From NCBI GenBank assembly GCA_964564895.1, contig CAZMCB010000001.1, forward strand, positions 27,434-91,433: a stretch of 64,000 bases of DNA, written 5' to 3'. The notes beneath the pieces are model-generated. The model made no database searches and was not told where the DNA came from. It saw nothing but the letters and a program-made list of their open reading frames with translations. This document shows positions 1 to 7,695 of this stretch, piece by piece. This stretch comes from UBA2277 sp964564895 (lineage in GTDB: Bacteria > Patescibacteriota > Microgenomatia > UBA1400 > MFAQ01). Made by a program: the position numbers and the translations under genes. Every line of letters begins with the position of its first letter. Position 1 is the first letter of the stretch.

Positions 1-195
1 GACAAATCAAAATTAAAACAAGGAAGATATACTCCAGGAACTTTTATTAAAATATATTCTGATGATGAGCTATTAAGTAAACAGCCAGATTATGCATTAC
101 TCTTGGCTTGGAACTTTGGTAAGGAAATTATTAAAAATAATAGTGGTTATAAGGGAAAATGGATTATCCCGATACCAAAAATACAAATAATATGA
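1..195 (+). CDS. Sugar C-methyltransferase, C-terminal fragment
   Basis: The frame is open from base 1 to a TGA at 193-195 and encodes 64 residues; the 5' part lies outside the window. The peptide contains YTPGTFIKIYSDDELL, then PDYALLLAWNFGKEII and a closing GKWIIPIPKI. That order (Pro-Asp-Tyr, Leu-x-Trp-Asn, Glu-Ile, then Phe/Trp-Ile-x-Pro-x-Pro) is typical of the C-terminal domain of SAM-dependent sugar C-methyltransferases (TylCIII/NovU type, Methyltransf_14). Such enzymes methylate a keto-deoxysugar nucleotide. The next two genes are a cupin and a DegT aminotransferase, which fits a branched amino-deoxysugar pathway. The catalytic domain is not visible, so family membership rests on this tail only. 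Confidence 0.7.
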   Translation, partial: DKSKLKQGRYTPGTFIKIYSDDELLSKQPDYALLLAWNFGKEIIKNNSGYKGKWIIPIPKIQII

Positions 196-536
196 TACAT
201 AAAACCCATAAGGATGAAAGAGGTATTATAAAAGATTTAATAATTGGAAAAGAAGGTGCGGCTACATATATTACGTTTGAAAAAGGAGCTATTCGAGGGA
301 ATCATCTTCATAAAAAAACCGTTCAGCATGATTTCATTCTTTCCGGAAGACTTATATGTTATTCAGGAGATAAAAAAATTATTCTTAAATCAGGAGAAAT
401 TATTACCCACTTAGCCAATGTTCCTCATGCTTATAAAGCTATTGAAAAATCAGAAATGATCTCTTTAGTAAGTGGTCCAAGAAAAGGTGAAGATTATTCT
501 CTAGATATGTACAAATTAATAAAACCTTTGGTATGA
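192..536 (+). CDS. Small cupin, possible sugar ketoisomerase
   Basis: A 114-residue single-domain cupin. The first cupin motif is GAIRGNHLHKKTVQHDFILS (Gly, two His, Glu replaced by a polar residue) and the second is the HLANVPHAYKAI segment with the conserved Pro-His. I start it at the ATG at 192, which forms an ATGA overlap with the upstream stop; an earlier in-frame ATG at 159 would add 11 unconserved residues and overlap the upstream gene by 37 nt. Cupins of this size in sugar operons include FdtA/QdtA-type 3,4-ketoisomerases and WxcM/CapF-like domains. The adjoining C-methyltransferase and aminotransferase make a sugar-nucleotide isomerase likely, but the exact substrate cannot be read from sequence. 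Confidence 0.7.
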   Translation: MIHKTHKDERGIIKDLIIGKEGAATYITFEKGAIRGNHLHKKTVQHDFILSGRLICYSGDKKIILKSGEIITHLANVPHAYKAIEKSEMISLVSGPRKGEDYSLDMYKLIKPLV

Positions 537-1534
537 GATGTTCAAGGCCGTCTGTTACAGAACTAGAAAAAAAGTTCGTCAACGAAGCTCTTGATTTAGG
601 TGATATTGGCGTAGGAGAATTTATCTCTAAATTTGAGACATCCTGGGCGACATGGAACAAAAAAAAATATGGGGTTTCTTGTAATTCCGGAACAAATGCT
701 ATTTACCTTGCTTTGAAGGCTCTTAAAATTGGTCCGGGGGACGAAGTGATTGTTCCAGAGTTTACTATGATAGCTACTGCATGGGCTGTGTCATATACTG
801 GAGCAAAACCGGTTTTTGTTGATTGTGGTGATGATCTCAATATGCTCGATACTTTTACGGTTACTGAAAAGACAAAAGCAATTATTACGGTTCCAATATA
901 TGGGAGAAAAGTTAAGGAAAGTGTGTATGCAAAAGCAAGAAATAATAATCTGTATATCATTGAAGACATGGCTGAAGCTCACGGAATAAATCCTAGAGGA
1001 GATATTGCCTGTTATTCATTCTATGGAAATAAAATTATTACCACAGGAGAAGGCGGTATGTGTATTACCGATAATGAGATGTGGGCATCAGAGATGCGGC
1101 TTTATGCAAATATGTACTTTGACAAAGAACGAAAAATGCTTCATCCCAAAATCGGTCATAATTTTCGTATGACAAACTTACAGGCAGCTTTCGGTTTGGC
1201 ACAAGTGATGAGGATCGAAGAAATTCTAGCAAAAAGACGCCAAATTGAAAAGTGGTATGACACCTATATTCCAAGTAAAATGAAGATGCCTAAACGTGAT
1301 GTTTTGTGGATGTATGATATTGATTGCGGTGATAAACAAGAGGAATATAAAAGTAAACTTGGAGAGATTGAGTCAAGATACTTTTTCAAACCAATGAGTA
1401 TGCAACCAATGTACCTCGGAAAATATGATAATTTAAACGCATATAGGTGGTCTAAAAGAGGGCTGTATCTTCCAACATTTACCGATATGACCGAAGATGA
1501 AGTAAAAAATGTGTGCGAAAAATTATATAATTAG
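533..1534 (+). CDS. DegT/DnrJ/EryC1-family sugar aminotransferase
   Basis: A 333-residue PLP-dependent aminotransferase of the DegT/DnrJ/EryC1/StrS family, which aminates a keto-sugar nucleotide with glutamate as donor. Visible hallmarks are RPSVTELEKKFVNEAL at the N-terminus, the NSGTNAIYLALKAL cofactor-phosphate segment (residues 51-64), IIEDMAEAHG with the PLP-ring Asp at about 145, and SFYGNKIITTGEGGM with the Schiff-base Lys at 167. It is somewhat shorter than the usual 360-390 residues, losing length in the C-terminal domain. The ATG overlaps the cupin stop by 4 nt, so the two are translationally coupled. The product is probably an amino-deoxysugar for the surface glycan. Confidence 0.9.
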   Translation: MRCSRPSVTELEKKFVNEALDLGDIGVGEFISKFETSWATWNKKKYGVSCNSGTNAIYLALKALKIGPGDEVIVPEFTMIATAWAVSYTGAKPVFVDCGDDLNMLDTFTVTEKTKAIITVPIYGRKVKESVYAKARNNNLYIIEDMAEAHGINPRGDIACYSFYGNKIITTGEGGMCITDNEMWASEMRLYANMYFDKERKMLHPKIGHNFRMTNLQAAFGLAQVMRIEEILAKRRQIEKWYDTYIPSKMKMPKRDVLWMYDIDCGDKQEEYKSKLGEIESRYFFKPMSMQPMYLGKYDNLNAYRWSKRGLYLPTFTDMTEDEVKNVCEKLYN

Positions 1535-1570
1535 CAATTTAATATTTGCTTTGAATCGCATAAAAATCAA

Positions 1571-2620
1571 ATGAAAGTAAGAATTGTGTGCTACGAAGAT
1601 GTTGACACTTGGATTTTGGGTAAATTTGCAAAAAAACTTAATGAAGAGTTAACTAAACTTGGTGTAGATTCTGATATCGCAAAAGTACCAAACGGAAATG
1701 CCGATATCAACCATCACATCATTTATTTTTCTTACGATTGTCATAAAAATTCAATTGATACTCTCATGATTACGCACATCGACTCACCTTTTAAACTTAA
1801 AATATTAAAAAAACAACTCGAATCTGCCAAATTGGGAGTGTGTATGTCACTCGACACAATGCAAAAACTGATTGATTCTGGAATACCAAAAGAAAAATTA
1901 TATTATATAAACCCTGCGCACGATGAGGTTATCAATCCTAGAAAAATTGTGATTGGTATCTTGAGCAAGGTTCATGAAGATGGAAGAAAACAAGAAAATA
2001 TATTATTAAGATTATGCAAAAAAATAAATCCTGACGATTTTAGTTTTAAAGTAATGGGCTCTGGTTGGAATGAGATTGTAAATAAACTTAAGAGGATGGG
2101 GTTTAAGGTTGATTATTTCGAGAACTTTAACTATGACAGATACGTTGAGCTAGTTCCCACTCTCGATTATTTCTTTTACTTTAGTTTTGACGAAGGGTCG
2201 ATGGCGTTCATGGATGCATTGTCTGCTGGAGTTCCCACCATCGTTACACCACAAGGATACCATTTAGATGCTATTGGAGGAATAAGTTATCCCGTCAGAA
2301 CATTCGATGACATAGTTAAAACGTTCAATGATATTTCCAATAAACGCAAAGTTTTGGTAGACTCTGTTTCAAAATGGACATGGAAAAATTATGCAAAAGA
2401 ACATATTCTTTTATGGGATCAATTATTATCAAACAAAAATATTGATATTCTATTGAAAAATAAGCTATTAAAAAGAAAATCTAATCCCCACAAACCAGAA
2501 AAACTTTTTAGTTATCTAAATATATTTAACAATATGTATACGATTAAAACAGCCATTTTATATCTAACACCAAATTTTTTAAAAAATATTTGTAAGAATA
2601 TATTTTCTAAAATATCATGA
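1571..2620 (+). CDS. Glycosyltransferase, GT4/GT-B-like
   Basis: A 349-residue soluble protein with a GT-B layout. The N-terminal half is poorly conserved. The C-terminal half carries NPRKIVIGILSKVH as the start of the nucleotide-sugar domain and SFDEGSMAFMDALSAGVPTI, which matches the GT4 acidic motif region (Glu followed eight residues later by Asp instead of Glu) and the Gly-x-Pro turn. It probably transfers a sugar from a nucleotide donor to a lipid-linked glycan at the cytoplasmic membrane face. A 36-nt gap separates it from the aminotransferase, and its stop overlaps the next start (ATGA). The last 60 residues are basic and hydrophobic and may bind membrane. Confidence 0.7.
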   Translation: MKVRIVCYEDVDTWILGKFAKKLNEELTKLGVDSDIAKVPNGNADINHHIIYFSYDCHKNSIDTLMITHIDSPFKLKILKKQLESAKLGVCMSLDTMQKLIDSGIPKEKLYYINPAHDEVINPRKIVIGILSKVHEDGRKQENILLRLCKKINPDDFSFKVMGSGWNEIVNKLKRMGFKVDYFENFNYDRYVELVPTLDYFFYFSFDEGSMAFMDALSAGVPTIVTPQGYHLDAIGGISYPVRTFDDIVKTFNDISNKRKVLVDSVSKWTWKNYAKEHILLWDQLLSNKNIDILLKNKLLKRKSNPHKPEKLFSYLNIFNNMYTIKTAILYLTPNFLKNICKNIFSKIS

Positions 2621-3387
2621 ATATTTATAAGGACTATGCAGAGTATTACGACCTTCTATATGCGGATAAAGATTATTTAAAAGAAGCATGTTTTGTCAGC
2701 AAAGTATTGTCCAAATACTCAAAGGGGAAAGGGACAATTTTGGAACTTGGTTGCGGTACTGGGATCCACGCGACCGAGTTAGTTAAAAGAGGATTTCTTG
2801 TGGACGGAATTGATTCTAGTAAGGTCATGTTGGAGAGTGCAAAAAACAGGTTCGATTACCTACCAACTGATTTGAAAAAAAACCTTTCTTTTTCTTATGG
2901 GGATATTCGAAAATATCGAAACAAAAAAAAATATGACTCAGTTGTTTCTCTATTTCATGTGACTAGCTACATGACTACTAACAAACATTTGAACGCAATG
3001 TTTGATACGGCAAATTTTCATCTCAATAAAAACGGAATATTTATGTTCGATTGTTGGTATGGTCCTGCAGTTCTCACCATTAGACCGAAAAAGAAAAATA
3101 AAATAATTGAAAATGAAAAAATTAAAATTGTCAGAACTGCTATACCAGAAATGCGTCCCAATGAAAACATTGTGGATGTAAATTATGATATTAATTTTAT
3201 TGATAAACATACTAAAACAATTAATAAGATAAAAGAAATTCATTCTGTAAGATACTTCTTTATGCCAGAAATTATCGAAGTATTAAAATTTAACAATTTC
3301 GATCTCATAGACGCCTGTGAACTAATTTCTAAAAAAAAACCAGGCTTTGAAACCTGGGGGGTCTGTTTTATAGCAAAAAAATCATGA
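2617..3387 (+). CDS. Class I SAM-dependent methyltransferase
   Basis: A 256-residue Rossmann methyltransferase. Motif I is ILELGCGTGIHATEL at residues about 41-55, followed by the acidic VDGIDSS strand that binds the SAM ribose; SFSYGDIRKY marks motif III, and YDSVVSLFHV the post-motif strand. The N-terminal YAEYYDLLY start is typical of small-molecule methyltransferases in polysaccharide clusters. It lies between a glycosyltransferase and a DUF616 gene with 4-nt overlaps at both ends, so O- or N-methylation of a glycan sugar or of the chain terminus is likely. The target cannot be deduced. Confidence 0.82.
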   Translation: MNIYKDYAEYYDLLYADKDYLKEACFVSKVLSKYSKGKGTILELGCGTGIHATELVKRGFLVDGIDSSKVMLESAKNRFDYLPTDLKKNLSFSYGDIRKYRNKKKYDSVVSLFHVTSYMTTNKHLNAMFDTANFHLNKNGIFMFDCWYGPAVLTIRPKKKNKIIENEKIKIVRTAIPEMRPNENIVDVNYDINFIDKHTKTINKIKEIHSVRYFFMPEIIEVLKFNNFDLIDACELISKKKPGFETWGVCFIAKKS

Positions 3388-4130
3388 TTAATGTAAAAAA
3401 ATTTCTAGGTATTATTTCCGAAATTATAAATAAATTTCACGGTGAATCAAATAAAAAACCCCTCCATTATTTCAAAAACCCAATAAATAGATATATTAAG
3501 AAACCCATAACAGTATTTACGAGCATTACAGGAGACATGGATAAACTAATTGACGACCAGGTGACTGAAGGAGCAAATTTTATTGCTTTTACTGACCAAA
3601 AAAGTAAAACATGGAAGACGTTTAAGCCTTACGATAAATTTAAAGACTATCGAAGGAATTCTAGAATCTATAAAATTATTCCTCATTTGTTTTTCGATAC
3701 TGAATATTCGATTTGGATTGATGGAAATGTAAGACTAAAAGTACCAGCCCAAGAAGTGATTAATAAATTTCTACAACAAAAAGATATTGCTGTCTGGAAG
3801 CATCTTAATAGAGATTGTATATACGACGAAGCAGAGGCTTGTTTAATACAAGGAAAAGATACTCCAGAGGCACTTAATGAACAAATAAGTGAGTATAAAA
3901 AACGGGGTATCCCTGCACATGGTGGTTTGTACGCGGCGACAATAATTATTAGGAGACACACAAAGAGGATTGGTGAATTAAATGAGAGGTGGTGGGCAGA
4001 ATATACTAGGTATTCTCAAAGAGATCAAATAAGTTTTCCCGTTGCATTTCCTGCCGAAGAAATATGTTGTATTCCAGATGGAACAATGTGGAATAATAAA
4101 TATTTTGAAAGAGTTAATCATAAAAAGTAG
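3384..4130 (+). CDS. DUF616 (TOD1/MUCI70-like) glycosyltransferase-fold protein
   Basis: A 248-residue protein that I recognise as DUF616: VFTSITGDMDKLIDDQ near residue 40, IAFTDQ, then YRRNSRIYKIIPHLFFDTEY, SIWIDGNVRL with an Asp-x-Asn/Asp-like metal motif, WKHLNRDCIYDEAEACL, and ERWWAEYTRYSQRDQISFPV. The family has plant homologues (TOD1, MUCI70) linked to cell-wall glycans and bacterial members in capsule loci; a GT-A-like fold is generally assumed. There is no signal peptide. The ATGA overlap with the methyltransferase upstream places it in the same transcript. A sugar-transfer role is inference from family and context. Confidence 0.78.
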   Translation: MINVKKFLGIISEIINKFHGESNKKPLHYFKNPINRYIKKPITVFTSITGDMDKLIDDQVTEGANFIAFTDQKSKTWKTFKPYDKFKDYRRNSRIYKIIPHLFFDTEYSIWIDGNVRLKVPAQEVINKFLQQKDIAVWKHLNRDCIYDEAEACLIQGKDTPEALNEQISEYKKRGIPAHGGLYAATIIIRRHTKRIGELNERWWAEYTRYSQRDQISFPVAFPAEEICCIPDGTMWNNKYFERVNHKK

Positions 4131-4144
4131 TTATAATCCAATAA

Positions 4145-4717
4145 ATGAATAAGAAAAAACGCAAATATATAAATCTTGATATTGGCTGTGGTCAAAATAA
4201 AAAACTCGGGTTCAAAGGCTTAGATAAAATGAAAATGATTAATGTTGATATTGTTTGCGACCTTGAAAAAGAAAAAATACCACTTGAAGACTGTTCAGTT
4301 CAAGAAATTTATTCAATGCATTTTTTAGAACATACAAATAATTTGATCCAAGTCATGGATGAAATATGGAGAGTCTCAACTAATGGAGCAAGGATTGTTT
4401 TAGCAGTACCATATTATAATTCTATTGGAGCATTTCGAGATCCCACACACAAAAGGTTTTTTACATACAATACTTTTGATTATTTTACAGATACAGTCGT
4501 GTTCCCTTCTTATTACACAAAAGCAAAATTTATCATAACAAAAAAGAGAATATTGTTTTATCCAGCAAATTCAAACATTAGAGGTATCATTCCAAAAATA
4601 TTCAAATTACCTTTTCAGCTATTTGTAAATATATTTCCCAATCTTTACGAAAATTCTTTTTTGAAAATATTCCCTGCTAATGATTTATATGTTGAATTGA
4701 AAACAATTAAATTATGA
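4145..4717 (+). CDS. Small SAM-dependent methyltransferase
   Basis: A 190-residue class I methyltransferase. Motif I is NLDIGCGQNKKLGFKGLD (residues about 10-27), followed by INVDIVCDLEKEKIPLED, IYSMHFLEH and the conserved VPYYNSIGAFRDPTHKRFFT segment seen in many glycan-cluster methyltransferases. The DPTHxRxFT motif is common in methyltransferases next to GT2 genes. The C-terminal 60 residues are hydrophobic and basic, suggesting membrane association. It starts 14 nt after the DUF616 gene and overlaps the following GT2 start by 4 nt. The substrate is unknown, probably a sugar in the growing oligosaccharide. Confidence 0.75.
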   Translation: MNKKKRKYINLDIGCGQNKKLGFKGLDKMKMINVDIVCDLEKEKIPLEDCSVQEIYSMHFLEHTNNLIQVMDEIWRVSTNGARIVLAVPYYNSIGAFRDPTHKRFFTYNTFDYFTDTVVFPSYYTKAKFIITKKRILFYPANSNIRGIIPKIFKLPFQLFVNIFPNLYENSFLKIFPANDLYVELKTIKL

Positions 4718-5532
4718 ACGAAGATTTCGTTAGCATATTAATTGTTTCATATAATGCAGAGAGATATATACACAAGACAATTGAGAGTTGTCTAAATCAA
4801 ACATATAAAAATATTGAGGTATTACTCCTTGATAATAACTCAAAAGATAAAACTGTAGAAATTTCAAGAAAAATTCAAAGAGAAGACAACAGATTAAAAA
4901 TCTTCGTCGGTAAAACAAATTTAGGACCATACAATGGATTAAACTTTCTTTTGGATAAGGCACAAGGAAAATACATAGCCATTCAAGACCACGACGATAT
5001 CTGGTATCCAGAAAAGATTATGAAACAGATAAATTTTTTAAAAAAAAATAATAAGTATATTGCTTGTGGAACTAATACCTATTATTATTACGAGTCAAAA
5101 AAAATAATGGTTTTAAATAGCTACTCACTGGTTACAAATTTTGTTGACCATACGTCACTTGTGTTTAGAAACAAGATGTTTAGATATAACACAAATTTTT
5201 TATTAGCTGACGAACATTTTGAAAAAAAGATATTGGCCTACGCGGGGAAAATTGGTTGCATTCAAACAACTCTTACTATTCACAGGATTAAGGAAGATGG
5301 AACAAATTTGTCTTCTTATAGATTTAGGATCAACTTAAAAAATATTATGGAATATTTCTTTATTAATGGCTTTAATATATCTAGTATAAATAATTTGTTA
5401 TTTATGATGTTTATAAAAATTGTCCCAGAAAGCATAATTTGGAAGATGAAAAATGTGATTGCCTCAACAAAAGGAACAAGTATTAGTTTGTCAGATTTTG
5501 TATCAAAAAATCCAAAAATTGATTTTATCTAA
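4714..5532 (+). CDS. Family 2 glycosyltransferase
   Basis: A 272-residue GT-A enzyme. SILIVSYNAERYIHKTIESC at residues 7-26 is the canonical GT2 start, IEVLLLDNNSKDKT contains the nucleotide-binding Asp, and IAIQDHDDIWYPEKI carries the Asp-x-Asp metal site followed by the usual Trp. No transmembrane helices are obvious apart from a hydrophobic C-terminal patch. It likely adds a sugar to a polyprenyl-linked acceptor in the cytoplasm. It is the last gene of the plus-strand operon and its stop lies only 2 nt from the stop of the convergent GT4 gene. Confidence 0.85.
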   Translation: MNEDFVSILIVSYNAERYIHKTIESCLNQTYKNIEVLLLDNNSKDKTVEISRKIQREDNRLKIFVGKTNLGPYNGLNFLLDKAQGKYIAIQDHDDIWYPEKIMKQINFLKKNNKYIACGTNTYYYYESKKIMVLNSYSLVTNFVDHTSLVFRNKMFRYNTNFLLADEHFEKKILAYAGKIGCIQTTLTIHRIKEDGTNLSSYRFRINLKNIMEYFFINGFNISSINNLLFMMFIKIVPESIIWKMKNVIASTKGTSISLSDFVSKNPKIDFI

Positions 5533-5551
5533 GCTTAAAGTTCATCAATTT
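5516..5551. repeat. Inverted repeat across convergent gene ends
   Basis: Arms AAATTGAT (5516-5523) and ATCAATTT (5544-5551) are exact reverse complements separated by 20 nt that include the HindIII-like palindrome AAGCTT at 5531-5536 and both stop codons. There is no T-tract, so this is at best a weak bidirectional transcription end signal. Confidence 0.35.
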
Positions 5552-6632
5552 CCTTTGATAGAATTCTAGCAATATTATCCAGATCAAAATTAATATTTGC
5601 TTTCCGTTTAGCATTGTTTTCGACAAAACTTCTAAGTTTATGATTGGTAATTAGTCTAACAATATTATGAGAAAGTGCGTGTGAATTTTTAATCGGAACC
5701 AAAAGAGCGCTATTATCATTGAGAATATATATATTTTCCGGAATATTTGTGGCAATTATCGGAAGCCCACAAGCCATTGCTTCCAAAATGGAATTACTCA
5801 TTCCCTCAAATAATGTAGGAAGGACAAAAATATTTGATATCTTTAGTAGATAGGGAACATCATCTCTTTTTCCTAGAAAAATTATGTTATTTTTCGAATC
5901 GTAAAATTTTATTTGATTCTTAAGATTTTCTTTTTCTGAGCCATCCCCAACTAATAATAGTTTTATATTCTTGTACTTTTTATAAACCTGCTCAAATGCT
6001 TCAAGAAGATATTTGTGACCTTTATTTATATGAAAATTTGCAACACAAATTATGACTTTATCAGACTGTTTGATACCTAGCTTTGTTCTTAATTTGTAGT
6101 CTTTTGGAATACTATTATAATAATCAACATCGATACCGTTTGGAATAACGATAATTTTGTTTTTCGATACTCCAATTTTGTGAACATAGAAATCTTTGAC
6201 TGCTTCCGAGTTTGCAATATACTTATATACTAAACTCTTAGTAATTGTTTCAAAAAGCCTTGCTTGCCAATAGTTTTTGTGATTGTATGTAGTTCTTAAA
6301 AATGGTATTACTTTGCAATTAATAAATGATTGTACATACAGCCTCCCAATTAGATCAGCGTGAAATAAATAAGTAATTATCAAGCTTGGGCTTATTTCTT
6401 TTAACTTTAGTTTTAATCGACGATATGAGAATAAATCAACCAGACTCTTCTGATTGATATTAATAACTCTGATACCTTTTTTTTCAAATTTATCAGCCAG
6501 ACCCCCTCTTCTGTTTAGAGTGACTATTATGTGATTGAATTTCTTCATAAGAGGCAGAGTTCGAAGAAGCATATTTTCACAGCCACCACTGTCTAGTGAT
6601 TGAATTAAGTGGACAATTGTTTTTTTAGACAT
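5535..6632 (-). CDS. Family 4 glycosyltransferase
   Basis: A 365-residue GT-B enzyme. The N-terminal domain begins TIVHLIQSLDSGGCENMLLR, the acceptor-side glycine loop of GT4 enzymes; the donor domain shows VICVANFHINKGHKYLLEAF, LLLVGDGSEKENLK and LFEGMSNSILEAMACGLPII with an exact Glu-x7-Glu motif. I place the start at the ATG at 6632 because the family consensus begins there and it leaves only an 8-nt overlap with the preceding methyltransferase; an upstream ATG at 6671 adds 13 unconserved residues. It is the last gene of the long minus-strand operon that starts at 20440. Confidence 0.88.
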   Translation of the reverse strand: MSKKTIVHLIQSLDSGGCENMLLRTLPLMKKFNHIIVTLNRRGGLADKFEKKGIRVININQKSLVDLFSYRRLKLKLKEISPSLIITYLFHADLIGRLYVQSFINCKVIPFLRTTYNHKNYWQARLFETITKSLVYKYIANSEAVKDFYVHKIGVSKNKIIVIPNGIDVDYYNSIPKDYKLRTKLGIKQSDKVIICVANFHINKGHKYLLEAFEQVYKKYKNIKLLLVGDGSEKENLKNQIKFYDSKNNIIFLGKRDDVPYLLKISNIFVLPTLFEGMSNSILEAMACGLPIIATNIPENIYILNDNSALLVPIKNSHALSHNIVRLITNHKLRSFVENNAKRKANINFDLDNIARILSKEIDEL

Positions 6633-7695
6633 GTGTTCCAATACAAGTAATACCTGCCTCAGGATGTTCAAATGATTTTATATTATTGAGTTTTGCTTCT
6701 TTGAACCATTTTTCTATTTCTTCTGAATAATAGTAATTACTCTTTGGAGTTGCTAATACATCAAAGGCATCATTTAGCTTCATGTTGAAAGAAAAATTTT
6801 CATAATAGAAAAAGGGCATCTTTTTCAACTTTAGTGACTTACAAAATATGTTCCATAAGTGAACTATTGTTGCCGGGATGTAGCAAAGTTTGTATAAGAT
6901 CGGTTTGGGAATTAATCGACTGATAACTCTAAGTGGCTCATACAAATATATGGCTCTATTATTGTTTCGACGACTGTAGACCCAGATTAACATTTTTCCA
7001 TTTTTCTTTAAAACTTTGATGAGTTTTTTGAAACCCTCCTTCGGTTCTGGGATATGATGTAATACTCCAATACTGTAGGCAATATCTATCTCGTCTTTAA
7101 GTGGTAAAGCATAAATATCCGCTTGGACAATAGCAACATTCACGTATGATTTCGTCATCTCGTAGGCGACCTCGACACTATCCCCAAGATCAACTCCAAA
7201 CGCCACCTTGGCCCCTCCTAGGGCCGCCCATTTTGTAAATCTACCAGAACCACAACCGATATCCAATGTTACCTTTCCTTTAAAATCGTTTTGTTTAATA
7301 AATGGCGATAAAAAGTGGTAGAAATTGTTTTTCTCAAAAGTGTTCTCTTTGTATATATTTGTCCACTCGTACGCAAAACTATCGGCAGTTTTCCGCTGAT
7401 GTTTTTCAAATGAGGATTTTTGTTTTGTATCCTTTACAACACGTTTCCATTCACTCACAATATTAGGAGGAAGAATGTTTTTGTATTTATTTAAAAATGA
7501 ATATTTTCTCTGAAGAATGTCGATTTTTTCTTGACCAGTCAGCATTCTAGGAATACCTCCAATAACTGGGTACCAAGAACTTTTTCCAAGCAAAACCCCA
7601 TCAACAACTTCGTCTTCATCTCTATTAAATACTTTAAGTATTAGTTCTTTGTTTTCTGTTGGATCTGATAGATATTTGAAATACGATAGTTTCAT
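6625..7695 (-). CDS. Methyltransferase with Cys-less Trm112-like N-terminus
   Basis: A 356-residue protein with two parts. Residues 1-55 (DGVLLGKSSWYPVIGGIPRM) resemble the Trm112/YcaR zinc-ribbon segment, including the Tyr-Pro-x-Ile-x-x-Gly-Ile-Pro signature, but the usual zinc-binding Cys pairs are absent. Residues about 110-260 form a class I SAM methyltransferase: VTLDIGCGSGRFTKWAALGG (motif I), VDLGDS, VQADIYALPL and IDIAYSIGVLHHIPEPKEGF. Such fused proteins are frequent in surface-glycan clusters and are assumed to methylate sugars. It overlaps asnB by 4 nt (ATGA). The loss of metal ligands suggests a purely structural N-terminal domain. Confidence 0.8.
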   Translation of the reverse strand: MKLSYFKYLSDPTENKELILKVFNRDEDEVVDGVLLGKSSWYPVIGGIPRMLTGQEKIDILQRKYSFLNKYKNILPPNIVSEWKRVVKDTKQKSSFEKHQRKTADSFAYEWTNIYKENTFEKNNFYHFLSPFIKQNDFKGKVTLDIGCGSGRFTKWAALGGAKVAFGVDLGDSVEVAYEMTKSYVNVAIVQADIYALPLKDEIDIAYSIGVLHHIPEPKEGFKKLIKVLKKNGKMLIWVYSRRNNNRAIYLYEPLRVISRLIPKPILYKLCYIPATIVHLWNIFCKSLKLKKMPFFYYENFSFNMKLNDAFDVLATPKSNYYYSEEIEKWFKEAKLNNIKSFEHPEAGITCIGTHV

